Below, one piece after another: positions 7,177 to 15,670 of a stretch of 64,000 nucleotides of DNA. Numbering within the stretch: the first letter of the stretch is position 1; every line of letters begins with the position of its first letter. Made by a program: the position numbers and the translations under genes. Under the pieces are notes generated by a model. The model did not search any database. It was not told the origin of the DNA and was given only the letters and a program-made list of their open reading frames with translations. The DNA is taken from the NCBI RefSeq assembly GCF_009796805.1, contig NZ_CP047029.1:2180501-2244500 (forward strand), in the 5' to 3' direction. This DNA is from Algibacter sp. L1A34. GTDB lineage: Bacteria; Bacteroidota; Bacteroidia; Flavobacteriales; Flavobacteriaceae.

Positions 7177-7887
7177 CTATTGCAATATTCTCATGAAAAT
7201 GGAAACATAATACAATCCTGTTAATATAAAAACGATACCTGCAACTGTTCGCATTACCTTTTCAATTTTAGTAATTCTATTATAGAAAACCCCAACTTTT
7301 CCGGCTGTAAAGGCTAATAAATAAGTAAAAAGAATTACTGGTAACCCTGTTCCGAATGCGAATATAATGGGTAAATAAAGTCCGTTTGCGGATGTAATGG
7401 TCATTGGGATTAGCATGCCAAAAAATAAGGCACCGCTATATGGACAAAATGCTAAAGCAAAAACCACACCTATCAAAAAAGAACCTAGTAATCCTTTATC
7501 TTTAAATTTATCTGATAATTTTTCCTGAAAATTCGATTTTCCTAAAAAATTGAGTTTGATAATGTTTAACATAATCAGCCCAATGATTATTAATAAAGGC
7601 CCTAAATACTTCTCTCCATTCTGATTAAAAAATCGAGCAATATGAAATTTGCTTGCTCCAAAATATAATATCAACCCAATTGCAGTATAACTAAACCCTC
7701 TTCCTAAAGAGTATAATAACCCACTTAAAAAAATTTTCCGTTTGCTTGAAATATTTTTTGAGATATAAGCAGTTGCTGTTATATTGGTTGCCAAAGGGCA
7801 CGGGCTTATGGCTGTCATTAATCCGAGTATAAATGCCGATAGAATAGGAACGTTATAATCTTCTAAAAGAGATTGTAAAAAATCCAT
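7177..7887 (-). CDS. arsG: ArsG-type efflux permease (CcdA/DsbD transmembrane family)
   Basis: A 236-residue inner-membrane protein with about six helices. It has the paired Cys-Pro motifs of the CcdA/DsbD transmembrane family: AISPCPLATN near residue 30 and FCPYSGALF near residue 147. Its place directly after an ArsF-like protein and an ArsP permease points to ArsG, which in Shewanella works with ArsE and ArsF to reduce nitroaromatic arsenicals and export the amino products. The start codon is adjacent to the arsF stop, so the two are translationally coupled. An alternative role is electron transfer across the membrane (CcdA-like). Confidence 0.72.
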   Translation of the reverse strand: MDFLQSLLEDYNVPILSAFILGLMTAISPCPLATNITATAYISKNISSKRKIFLSGLLYSLGRGFSYTAIGLILYFGASKFHIARFFNQNGEKYLGPLLIIIGLIMLNIIKLNFLGKSNFQEKLSDKFKDKGLLGSFLIGVVFALAFCPYSGALFFGMLIPMTITSANGLYLPIIFAFGTGLPVILFTYLLAFTAGKVGVFYNRITKIEKVMRTVAGIVFILTGLYYVSIFMRILQ

Positions 7888-8355
7888 TTATAAGGTCTTT
7901 AATTCCGTGTCAATTTTGGCTTTTAATTCTTTAGAAAACACATCTTGGTCATTTCCTTCCATAAAGGCAAATTCGGTTAAATCAATTTGTTTTTCTTTAC
8001 CATTTTTTATCACATTAATAATTAAAGCAGTTCCTGAGGCTTCGAATTTTTCAGCAATTTTTTCGTTCTCCTTTTTGTCGACATCAATAACTTGAAATGT
8101 GATTTCTTTAGCTTCTAGTTCTTTTGAAAAATAAGTATCTAATGTATATTTTGTATTTGCTTCAATGGCTTTACAAGTCATGCATCTGTGGGTAGAGTGG
8201 AAGTCTAAAACTTCTATTTTTGAAATGGATTGATTTAAGGATAGTTCTTTATTTTTGCTTTGTTCTTTACAAGCTATTAGCATCATTCCGATTGCTAAAA
8301 CTGTGAATATTTTACTCATTACTTTAATTTTGTTTTTTTGGATCTTCAATTTCAT
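7888..8355 (-). CDS. arsF: ArsF-like nitroreductase-subunit family lipoprotein
   Basis: A 155-residue exported protein. The likely mature start follows the lipobox LIAC in IGMMLIACKEQ. An internal Met13 (8319) would give a more typical lipoprotein signal, so 8355 is the longest form. The motif FHSTHRCMTCKAIE carries a redox-type CxxC. This motif and the fold (short thioredoxin-like) fit the ArsF family, reported with ArsE and ArsG to reduce nitrophenyl arsenicals such as roxarsone. Immediately precedes arsG. Confidence 0.68.
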   Translation of the reverse strand: MKLKIQKNKIKVMSKIFTVLAIGMMLIACKEQSKNKELSLNQSISKIEVLDFHSTHRCMTCKAIEANTKYTLDTYFSKELEAKEITFQVIDVDKKENEKIAEKFEASGTALIINVIKNGKEKQIDLTEFAFMEGNDQDVFSKELKAKIDTELKTL

Positions 8356-8373
8356 TGTATAATTTATTTATGA

Positions 8374-9351
8374 TTATAATAATATGTTGAATAAATAGCC
8401 TGAAATAATAATGCAGAAGGTAACCACACTAAAAAAGATAGCAATCAGTTTTAATGTCATCACTTTTTTTAAGAGCATGGCTTCTGGTAAGGATAAACCA
8501 ACAACACCCATCATAAAGGCAATTGCAGTGCCTAACGGAATACCTTTTGCTACTAAAACCTGAGCTACAGGTAGTATTCCAGATGCGTTAGAGTACATGG
8601 GTACTGCTAAAATAGTAGCAATGGGTACAGCAAAAAGATTGTCTTTCGCCATATATTTCTCAAAGAAACCTTCGGGAATATAACCATGCATTAGTCCTCC
8701 AATCGCAATACCTACAATAACATAAGGAATAATACCTTTAAGAATATTTAGTACTTCGTCCCAAATTATTGGCAACCGTTGTTTTAAAGTTTGCTTTTCG
8801 GCAATAAAGGTATCTTGTTCTTTTTGTGCATTTGCTAAAATATTTTTTACCCAAGGTGTTAAATAAGCTTCCAATTTTAATTTCTGAAGAATAACGCCTG
8901 AAATTGTACCTAATAAAATACCGCTAATTACATAAATAATAGTGGTTTTAACTCCAAATAGGCCAACAAAAAGTCCGATGGCAACTTCATTAACTAAAGG
9001 AGACGTAATTAAAAATGCAAAGGTGACACCCAATGGTATTCCTCCTCTTACAAAACCAATAAATAACGGAACGGAAGAGCATGAACAGAATGGTGTTACG
9101 ACTCCAAAAAGACTGGCCACTAAATATTCTAAACCGTATAATTTATTTCTTGAAAGATAGTTTTTAACCTTATCTATAGGGAAGTAGCTGTTAATTGTGC
9201 CCATTAAAAATATAATTACTAAAAGAAGTAATAGAATTTTTACTGTATCATAAATAAAGAAATTTAGAGCTTCTGCCAGATGTTGTTCTTTGTTTAAGTT
9301 CACAACATCATAAACAAACCAATCTGCTATATTTTGTATCCAATCAAACAT
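8374..9351 (-). CDS. arsP: ArsP-type organoarsenical permease (DUF318 family)
   Basis: A 325-residue inner-membrane permease with about eight helices. The family signature TPFCSCSSVPLFIGFV is present near residues 85-100, followed by the second conserved segment FLITSPLVNEVA. The cysteine cluster is the one implicated in trivalent organoarsenical efflux in ArsP. The start overlaps the osmC-like gene by eight bases, indicating one operon. Some DUF318 permeases have other substrates, but the ArsR/ArsE/ArsF/ArsG neighbours support arsenic. Confidence 0.8.
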   Translation of the reverse strand: MFDWIQNIADWFVYDVVNLNKEQHLAEALNFFIYDTVKILLLLLVIIFLMGTINSYFPIDKVKNYLSRNKLYGLEYLVASLFGVVTPFCSCSSVPLFIGFVRGGIPLGVTFAFLITSPLVNEVAIGLFVGLFGVKTTIIYVISGILLGTISGVILQKLKLEAYLTPWVKNILANAQKEQDTFIAEKQTLKQRLPIIWDEVLNILKGIIPYVIVGIAIGGLMHGYIPEGFFEKYMAKDNLFAVPIATILAVPMYSNASGILPVAQVLVAKGIPLGTAIAFMMGVVGLSLPEAMLLKKVMTLKLIAIFFSVVTFCIIISGYLFNILL

Positions 9352-9751
9352 TTTTAATTGTTTTAATTGTGCCAGAAATGTTACAAGACATTTTTACGGT
9401 ATTATAGATTGTTCCAAACTTTTCGATGTTCTTTTTTAACAAATCTGTATTTAACTTTTTATCGTTACTGTAGATTGTTAAAGTATAAGTTAGATTATCC
9501 ATCCTTGGTGGATTTTCAAGACGCGTGGCATTAACTTCAAGTGTGGTTTTAGTATATGTGAATTTCATCATAGCAGAAAAACGTTCTACATTTTTAAGCA
9601 TGCATGCAGCAAACGACCCTAAGAATAATTCTGCCGGATTAGGCAAGGTTTTAGCTGTTTTTGGAGTTGTCCCAAAATCTATATTCGATTCTTTTATATG
9701 AATAACAGCATCTTCATCTGAGATAGAAGATGCTTTGATTTGATAATTCAT
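9344..9751 (-). CDS. OsmC family protein
   Basis: A 135-residue cytoplasmic protein with the OsmC/Ohr fold. Two conserved cysteines are visible: one in FLGSFAACMLKNVE and one in VKMSCNISG. They match the peroxidatic and resolving positions of OsmC-type thiol peroxidases. Its position inside the ars operon suggests a role in thiol or organic hydroperoxide stress caused by arsenicals. That link is inference; OsmC proteins are not standard members of ars operons. Confidence 0.82.
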   Translation of the reverse strand: MNYQIKASSISDEDAVIHIKESNIDFGTTPKTAKTLPNPAELFLGSFAACMLKNVERFSAMMKFTYTKTTLEVNATRLENPPRMDNLTYTLTIYSNDKKLNTDLLKKNIEKFGTIYNTVKMSCNISGTIKTIKNV

Positions 9752-9765
9752 AACCTAAAATTTAA

Positions 9766-10002
9766 TTAGTTTAAAAGGGCTAATACTTCGTTTTTTGAAG
9801 GTATTCTGCCTTTTATTGTAATAACACCATCAATGACCAATGCTGGTGTACTCATAACATTGAATTTCATGATTTCTTCGATATCCTCAACTTTTTCAAT
9901 AGTTGCATCAATATTGTTTTCCGATACTACATCTTTAACAACACCTGTCATAGTTTGACATTTTGGACACCCAGTTCCTAGAATTTTAATTACTTTACTC
10001 AT
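9766..10002 (-). CDS. arsE: Small thioredoxin-like protein (ArsE-like)
   Basis: A 78-residue redox protein of the MTH895/TM0996 mini-thioredoxin family. The active site GTGCPKCQT contains CPKC at residues 13-16, and the cis-Pro segment is MSTPALVID. It is expected to be cytoplasmic. In ArsEFG systems a protein of this kind is ArsE, working with ArsF on nitroaromatic arsenicals. It lies 50 bases after arsR and 14 before the osmC-like gene, in the same direction. Confidence 0.75.
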   Translation of the reverse strand: MSKVIKILGTGCPKCQTMTGVVKDVVSENNIDATIEKVEDIEEIMKFNVMSTPALVIDGVITIKGRIPSKNEVLALLN

Positions 10003-10052
10003 AATATTTGTATTTGTTTATCGTCAATAAACGATATGTTTATTAAAAAATA

Positions 10053-10358
10053 TCAATCAAAAAATTGCTGAAATAATGATTTGGCAATACTCCAGTTTTT
10101 TTGATCGATACAGTACTTTATTTTGGGCGGTTTTAATTCACCTTGAATTAAACCAGCGTTTTTAAGCTCTTTAAGGTGTTGAGAAATTGTAGATTGTGCC
10201 AAAGGAAAGACTTCAACCAAATCACCAGTAAAACAGCACGATTGGTTTTCAAGGTGTTTTAAAATGGCAATACGTGTTGGGTGGGCTAAAGCTTTAGCAA
10301 ATTTTGCTAGAGTTTCTGTATCTTCCTTGTATTCTATATGTTCTAAACTTCTTTTCAT
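10053..10358 (-). CDS. arsR: ArsR/SmtB-family transcriptional repressor
   Basis: A 101-residue winged-helix repressor. ALAHPTRIAILKHLEN is the family start, and QSTISQHLKELKNAGLI is the recognition helix. A Cys-Cys pair (SCCFTGDL, about residues 40-41) precedes it and may be part of an arsenical sensor site. First gene of the operon that ends with arsG. A dyad ATCG-N8-CGAT surrounds the -7 promoter element just upstream, consistent with autorepression. Confidence 0.85.
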   Translation of the reverse strand: MKRSLEHIEYKEDTETLAKFAKALAHPTRIAILKHLENQSCCFTGDLVEVFPLAQSTISQHLKELKNAGLIQGELKPPKIKYCIDQKNWSIAKSLFQQFFD

Positions 10359-10365
10359 ATCTCTT

Positions 10366-10381
10366 ATCGCAAATGTACGAT
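10366..10381 (-). promoter_or_regulatory. arsR promoter with overlapping dyad operator
   Basis: The minus strand reads TACATTTG (10370-10377), an exact -7 element, eight bases from the arsR ATG. It sits exactly between ATCG and CGAT, which form an inverted repeat (10366-10381). A repressor bound here would occlude RNA polymerase. The mRNA leader would be extremely short. Confidence 0.5.
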
Positions 10382-10494
10382 TGGTTTTTTAGTTGGAAGA
10401 TGATATTTATCACCTTTCTATATATTTAAAATAGGTTTCCTTATTTAGTTTAAAAGAGATCTTGTTTAAGTATCCCCTGATTAGTCGTAACGAA

Positions 10495-10983
10495 CTATTT
10501 ATTTTGTTCTTGTAAGGTATTAGTTTCAGTACTCAAAAACGTTTTAAAATTTCTAATGAGCCGTTTTTCTTCACTGTCCATTATATTTAAAATGAGCATT
10601 AAAAATAAAGGAAAAAAGAAGTAGAGTGGAACAAGAATCCATAGTTTCAAGAATAAGTTTACAATAAATAAAATAGCAGGTATAATGAGCAAAAATGTTA
10701 ACCAATATTTGCTCTTGGTTTCTAAAACTATTTGAGTTTTCTGTTTAGTGAGTTCTTTTAAAGTACCATTTGCAATAATGTCACTTTTGGTATTATGATA
10801 ATTAATATCGAATAATTTGTTTGAGCCAAAAGAAAAATTTAGGCTAATGATGAAATCATTTTGGTATTGCCAATTAAAATGAAATGTTTTCCCGTTGCTG
10901 TTAAGTCGTTTTTTTAAATCGTCTATGCTTAGATCTATTTCAATATGTTCTGTTCGTGATTTAAGAAGGGATAGGAATTTCAT
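10495..10983 (-). CDS. Hypothetical protein with two membrane segments
   Basis: A 162-residue protein with no family recognised. The N-terminal 85 residues look soluble (alternating charged and aromatic residues). A pair of hydrophobic stretches follows, at about 92-111 and 114-133, with a short turn, and then a charged tail of about 28 residues. This is the layout of a small membrane-anchored protein with cytoplasmic ends. No operon partner is obvious: 136 bases separate it from arsR. Confidence 0.6.
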   Translation of the reverse strand: MKFLSLLKSRTEHIEIDLSIDDLKKRLNSNGKTFHFNWQYQNDFIISLNFSFGSNKLFDINYHNTKSDIIANGTLKELTKQKTQIVLETKSKYWLTFLLIIPAILFIVNLFLKLWILVPLYFFFPLFLMLILNIMDSEEKRLIRNFKTFLSTETNTLQEQNK

Positions 10984-11319
10984 TAAATTTGTTTTTGATA
11001 GCTCTAGTCTTTGATACGTTAGTTTTTCTTGTTGCTTATCCGTAGAATAGATTTCTGAATTGCCACATAAAATCTTTATGGGTGATAATTAATTAAATAT
11101 TTTCGTCTCTATAATCAAACGAATTTATACTTTATTTCTCATAAAGGCAACTTCGTTTATTACTATTAAAACTAAGTAAATTAACCATGAATTTAAAGTT
11201 AGGAGTTTATCTAAGCAAATAACCCCGCGTTAGGGATTGCAGAGAAAAGCCCACAGCCTGACGAAGGAAGTGCGAGGACTTGTAACGTAAAGCCCGACCC
11301 TTTTCGGGTAACGCCCAAA
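10984..11319. other. Intergenic region with a structured element
   Basis: Nothing was seen in 10984-11220 apart from AT-rich sequence. The last third carries the GC-rich structured element described at 11221-11317, directly against the stop of the radical SAM gene. Confidence 0.6.
11221..11317 (-). repeat. GC-rich foldable intergenic element, probably a dispersed Bacteroidota repeat
   Basis: This segment is far richer in GC than its surroundings. GCGTTA (11227-11232) is complementary to TAACGC (11309-11314), closing a structure of about 90 nt. Inside, CCCGA/TCGGG forms a tight hairpin with a six-base loop, and CCT/AGG a minor one. On the minus strand it follows the radical SAM stop codon within about five bases, so it would form the mRNA 3' end. 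I recall similar GGGCGTTACCC...CTAACGCGGGG blocks after genes in many Flavobacteriaceae; that is memory, not a search. Only one copy is in this window. Confidence 0.55.
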
Positions 11320-13191
11320 TTATTTTACGGTTACTTCTAATAAAAAGCTTTCGATTAAATTTTTAGAGTGACTGGTTGGAAGTACGGGAAAGTTAAACCA
11401 GTTTTGTAAGGGAGTGTTGAACCCTGCATTGTTTAAATAGTTGTGTAATGCGAGGTTTAAGCCTTTGGTGTATTTAGGATGATTGGCGCCTTGGGGATCT
11501 TTATGGTATAAATCGTTTTGGGCAAAACCTTCGAAAACAGGGCCTGTTATTGTGATTCCGAATGCTTCTGGGTTTTTACCAATAGGGCTATGGATTGTGG
11601 TTGTGAATTGGTGCCAAAAAGCAGATTGGATACAGTTTTTTTCGAATAATTGCCTAACAATTTCGAGTGAATCTATGGTTTCTTGTTCCGTTTCGGTTGG
11701 GAAGCCATACATGAGGTAGGCGTGAACCATGATGTTATTTTGTGAGAAATTATGGGTTACTCTGGTTACTTGAGCGATATCGACGCCTTTTTTCATTTTA
11801 GATAATAGGCGATCTGATGCTACTTCTAATCCGCCTGTAACGGCTATGCATCCCGATTTTTCCATTAGTTGACATAACTCGAAATCGAATGTTTTTTCGA
11901 ACCTAATGTTGGTCCACCACGTGATGTTTAGGTTGCGTTCTATTAATGTGTTGGATAGGGCGCGCAACATTTTTGGTGGAGCGGCTTCGTCCACAAAATG
12001 AAAACCTGTAATGCCAGTGTCCTTAATTATTTTTTCGATTTTATTTACTAAATCGTCTGCGGTTGTGTTTTGATAATTACCAATATAATCTAGGTTTACA
12101 TCGCAAAAGGAACATTGTTTCCAGTAACAGCCGTGAGAAATGGTGAGTTTGTTCCATCTGGCATCTGTCCACATACGGTGCATGGGGTTTACAACATCTA
12201 GAAAGGATACGTATTTATGATAAGGTAAACCTGAATAATTTGGAGCAGGTAGGTTTCTGTGATGGTAAATGGTGTTCGGGGTTTTGTTCTTGTAAACCAC
12301 TTGGTTGTTTTCTAGCACAAAGGTTCGCTCCAGTTGGTTTATATCGATTTTGCCTTCGAGGTAACTTACCAATTTTAATAACGGACCTTCTCCATCGTCC
12401 AGAGAAATGAAATCTACAAATTCAAAAATTCTAGGATCTTCGAGAGATCGTAATTCGGTGTTGCAATATCCGCCGCCAAAAGCAACATAAATATCTGGAA
12501 AAAGTTGTTTTATAAATTGCGAACAGCGTAGGGCTGCAAACAAATTACCTGGAAAAGGAATGGTGAAACAAACTAATTTGGGGTTGTGATTTTTAATTTG
12601 AGCGACTAAGATATCCAACATTTTCTCTTCTATGAGTGTGGGTTGGTAACTTAGGAACTCGTCTATTTGATTGAAGCTACTTGCTGAGGTTGCTATTTGT
12701 TCGGCATATTTTGTGAATGCAAAAAATTCGTCGACATTGGCTTGAATAAAATCGCCTATTTCTTCAATAAAAAGGGTTGCGTGATGCTTGGCTTTATCGA
12801 TGATTCCGATATCGCCACCTGCCCATTTAATTTTGGTGTTAACATGTTTTAAGCGATGTCCAGCTGGTAAAAAATCTACGTTTAAGATATTCTTTGCTGT
12901 TTTTAAATCGTGCTTTTGTAGAAATGCAATAACTACATCTACACATGAAATGTATTGGGCTTTCATCCTGCTAACTTCTGGGTAATGGTTATTATCCAAT
13001 TCTTGAGCTTCCGCAAACATATCGCGTAAAAACCCGCTAGAAAAAACCGCCGTAAATAACTCAATGCTTAAATCGCAATGGGGTACAGATATATCATGAA
13101 TTTCCAGAAACCCTTTTAGATAAGCGGTTGCTGGATAAGCTGTGTTTAACTGCGTAAATGGTGGTGTAATAAAAAGGACTTTGGGCTGCAT
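11320..13191 (-). CDS. B12-binding-domain radical SAM protein
   Basis: A 623-residue protein of the cobalamin-binding radical SAM class. The N-terminal part (LFITPPFTQLN and the region to about 330) resembles a B12-binding Rossmann domain. The radical SAM cluster motif follows in SHGCYWKQCSFCD near residues 353-365: spacing CX4CX2C, as in several B12 radical SAM proteins with a GCxWxxCxFC pattern. WWTNIRFEK and GLEVASDRLLSKMKKG fit the TIM barrel. The reaction is unknown (methylation or rearrangement of an unreactive carbon is typical). The gene stands alone, and its 3' end carries a structured repeat. Confidence 0.82.
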   Translation of the reverse strand: MQPKVLFITPPFTQLNTAYPATAYLKGFLEIHDISVPHCDLSIELFTAVFSSGFLRDMFAEAQELDNNHYPEVSRMKAQYISCVDVVIAFLQKHDLKTAKNILNVDFLPAGHRLKHVNTKIKWAGGDIGIIDKAKHHATLFIEEIGDFIQANVDEFFAFTKYAEQIATSASSFNQIDEFLSYQPTLIEEKMLDILVAQIKNHNPKLVCFTIPFPGNLFAALRCSQFIKQLFPDIYVAFGGGYCNTELRSLEDPRIFEFVDFISLDDGEGPLLKLVSYLEGKIDINQLERTFVLENNQVVYKNKTPNTIYHHRNLPAPNYSGLPYHKYVSFLDVVNPMHRMWTDARWNKLTISHGCYWKQCSFCDVNLDYIGNYQNTTADDLVNKIEKIIKDTGITGFHFVDEAAPPKMLRALSNTLIERNLNITWWTNIRFEKTFDFELCQLMEKSGCIAVTGGLEVASDRLLSKMKKGVDIAQVTRVTHNFSQNNIMVHAYLMYGFPTETEQETIDSLEIVRQLFEKNCIQSAFWHQFTTTIHSPIGKNPEAFGITITGPVFEGFAQNDLYHKDPQGANHPKYTKGLNLALHNYLNNAGFNTPLQNWFNFPVLPTSHSKNLIESFLLEVTVK

Positions 13192-13345
13192 CGTGCAAAG
13201 ATAGAGTCTTTAAAATAAATGCATTGAAAAATTTATAACCCTTTAAGATTATAAGGCAAATTGTTTTAGAAAAATAGAGATTAAAAATCACTTTATATAT
13301 CTTATTCATCTAAAAAAGTAGCGATACTGAATATGTATGTTTTAA

Positions 13346-14506
13346 TTACCTCACAAATAATTGAACTTGAGTTACAGCACCAGAATTAGCTGGAATTCCA
13401 TTACTATAATGAGATCTGCTCCCTATAGAGTAAAACCAATTAACATGATTTACTGTACCATCTAAAAAAGTGTTGTTGCTGTTAGATTCTAGACCACCCC
13501 ATCCATTATTTGTCATATTTATATTGATAGGAGTGTAACCTGCTACAGGGCTTGTTGGAGATCCTCCACTTCTTGGATCGAAGGTCTGGCTCCAATGGTT
13601 GGTTAAACCAAGGGTAGGGTAGTAAAGCCTAAACTCGTAGGCTGTATTGCTTTTAATATCATCTAATTTACTTAAAATGGAATATTTATTCGTTGTTAGT
13701 CCAGGAGAAGCCACGTTAAATTCGTTTGCCTCTGCATCATTTGCCCAAAAGTAAGTAGATGCAATATACCCTAAGGTATTATGATTAAAAACTAAGGTCC
13801 AGCCACCGCCATCATTAGTCATATCGCAATAACAATCAAAAGGCAGGTTTCCTCCTGTACCATCTGGATCTACGGTATAAATGCCGTCGGTTGTACTTCC
13901 TGAATTTAAATACTCTAAACAATTTGCAAGAGGTGTATCGCTAACATTAATATCTATATTACAAGTAAAACTGGTTCCAACAAAGTCTATAGTAAACGTA
14001 TCTGTTTGTATCGCCAATGGTGTACCTGTGCCATTTAGCGTAATGGTGTTTATACCTATTGCAGAAAATGTTCCAGAAGCATTAAAACTATAACCGTTAA
14101 CAGTATTTGTTTGGATGGTATAGCTGTCTATTTTATTTACGAGGACATCTATGGTAATAGTATGGTTTGTATTTAAAGGAGAGTTTAAAAGGTAAGAGCC
14201 ATTGGCATGGCTAGAGCTACAGTCTAGCTTATTAATTGGCGTTTCACTTAAACATCCAGACCAATTGGTTCCGTTAAAAAACTGAAAGCATTTATAATCT
14301 GTATTAAATACTAACAATCCTTCAGCAGGAGAGATAATAGCGTTTAATTCTGTGGTGGTCATTCTAGGAGGCAAGAATCCTTGAGTTGTTGATTGGATAT
14401 CTAAAATAGAAGAAGGATCTGGAGTGGTTGTTCCTATACCTACTTGCGAAAAACTATTAAAACTGATAAGGCATATCAAGATTTTTAAGAGCGGAATTTT
14501 GTTCAT
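13346..14506 (-). CDS. Secreted fibrinogen-like domain protein
   Basis: A 386-residue exported protein. Residues 1-20 are a signal peptide ending FNSFSQ. The first part (VGIGTTTPDPSSILDIQST) is the tail-fibre-like opening common in flavobacterial surface proteins. A middle segment looks like a beta-sandwich repeat. The C-terminal part from about 208 (CLEYLNSG, CYCDMTNDGGGWTLV) matches the start of a fibrinogen-like domain. No Por secretion tail is obvious. A surface adhesin or sugar-binding role is possible but not shown. Confidence 0.7.
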   Translation of the reverse strand: MNKIPLLKILICLISFNSFSQVGIGTTTPDPSSILDIQSTTQGFLPPRMTTTELNAIISPAEGLLVFNTDYKCFQFFNGTNWSGCLSETPINKLDCSSSHANGSYLLNSPLNTNHTITIDVLVNKIDSYTIQTNTVNGYSFNASGTFSAIGINTITLNGTGTPLAIQTDTFTIDFVGTSFTCNIDINVSDTPLANCLEYLNSGSTTDGIYTVDPDGTGGNLPFDCYCDMTNDGGGWTLVFNHNTLGYIASTYFWANDAEANEFNVASPGLTTNKYSILSKLDDIKSNTAYEFRLYYPTLGLTNHWSQTFDPRSGGSPTSPVAGYTPININMTNNGWGGLESNSNNTFLDGTVNHVNWFYSIGSRSHYSNGIPANSGAVTQVQLFVR

Positions 14507-14945
14507 GTTGAGGGAGAGAATATTTGTTTAATTACACGAATATATACAATATTTATTTTAGTAAAAAATGATATTTTTTACTGTTAAGTTTTTCTTACGA
14601 ATACGTGTTATAGGTAGTTAAAATAGGCTGTAAGGGATAATTAAAACCTTTCAAGTTTTAGTCGTATAATCATAATATTTGAATTTTTGAATGGCTTTTT
14701 AAGCTAATCTGTTTTTGATAATTTTATTTTAAAAAAGCTGATGTATTTTTCTTTAAACTACTCATTGTTTAGAAAAAATAAAGACTAATAGCTTATAGGA
14801 AATTGTGTTTTGAAAATGTATCAAAATTTATGTTTTTCACTTTCAATCTAATAGGTATTAAATAAACTTTATTTAGCATAAAAAGAAACACCTCTTTATT
14901 TGCATAAAGAGGTGTTTAATTAAAATACGAATGTCTGTTTTTGTA
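14507..14945. other. Intergenic region, mostly AT-rich
   Basis: It separates two minus-strand genes. A near-consensus TATATTCG lies on the minus strand about 40 bases before the fibrinogen-like gene. The terminator at 14878-14917 lies at the far end. No RNA gene or reading frame of interest was seen between. Confidence 0.5.
14878..14917 (-). terminator. Intrinsic terminator of the LipL32-like operon
   Basis: A 14-pair perfect stem (AAACACCTCTTTAT / ATAAAGAGGTGTTT) with a four-base loop is followed on the minus strand by CTTTTTATG. It lies 29 bases after the stop of the LipL32-like gene. Confidence 0.85.
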
Positions 14946-15626
14946 TTATAGTCCTTTTTTAAGTTCTTCTATGGTTTTAGCCATTACAACACCAGGTAAT
15001 TTTACTGGGGCAGCAACTTCTGCTAAAAATGTTCCTTTAACTTCTCCTGTTTTGTAAGTTGTAAAACCAATACGGTATAAACCAGCAGTTAAAGCTTTTG
15101 TAGGGCTTCCCATTTCACTTTTATATCTTAATAACGAATTGTAGCTGCTTCCACTAGGTTGTTTTGGCATTTCACTACTATCATCATTACTAGCAAGTTT
15201 AGTCCAAGTTGCATTTTTAGCAGCGTCTTCAGTAATATCTTCTTTTTTGAAAATAGTAGAACGCTCTAAAGTAATGTAAGTATCGAAATAATCGCTAGAA
15301 GAAGCATTTTCTGTGTAAGCTGCAGAGCTTATAGCATCTTTAACTTTTGTTTTAGCTACAGGAGAAAGCATTCTTACACCAAGTTCTGGAGCAACAGCAG
15401 GAACCCATAGGTAGATGTAATAGAATTTTTTACCATCTACAACTTCATCTTCATTTCCGACAGAAGCATATCCTAAATAAGATATTACGTCGGTATAAGG
15501 CACTTTAATTGTTTTTGGACCAATTTTTTTTTCAACTGAACTTCCAAACTTTTTTAATTTTTGAGCTTCTGCGTTAAAAATACAACAGAAAGCGAATACT
15601 GATAATACTACTAATTTAATTTTCAT
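14946..15626 (-). CDS. LipL32-like exported protein
   Basis: A 226-residue exported protein with signal peptide MKIKLVVLSVFAFCCIFNAEA, cut after AEA. The mature part resembles Leptospira LipL32, a major surface protein: IYLWVPAVAPELGVRMLSP and GLYRIGFTTYKTGEVKGTF match LipL32 segments I remember closely, in the same order and spacing (beta-sandwich). The start lacks a good lipobox although two cysteines lie in the signal, so it is probably soluble or surface protein rather than lipid-anchored. Last gene of an operon with a SIMPL protein and a four-helix membrane protein. Confidence 0.75.
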   Translation of the reverse strand: MKIKLVVLSVFAFCCIFNAEAQKLKKFGSSVEKKIGPKTIKVPYTDVISYLGYASVGNEDEVVDGKKFYYIYLWVPAVAPELGVRMLSPVAKTKVKDAISSAAYTENASSSDYFDTYITLERSTIFKKEDITEDAAKNATWTKLASNDDSSEMPKQPSGSSYNSLLRYKSEMGSPTKALTAGLYRIGFTTYKTGEVKGTFLAEVAAPVKLPGVVMAKTIEELKKGL

Positions 15627-15670
15627 GTTTGTTTTTTAGTGATTTTGTTAATTTATGGACATTCGTATTT

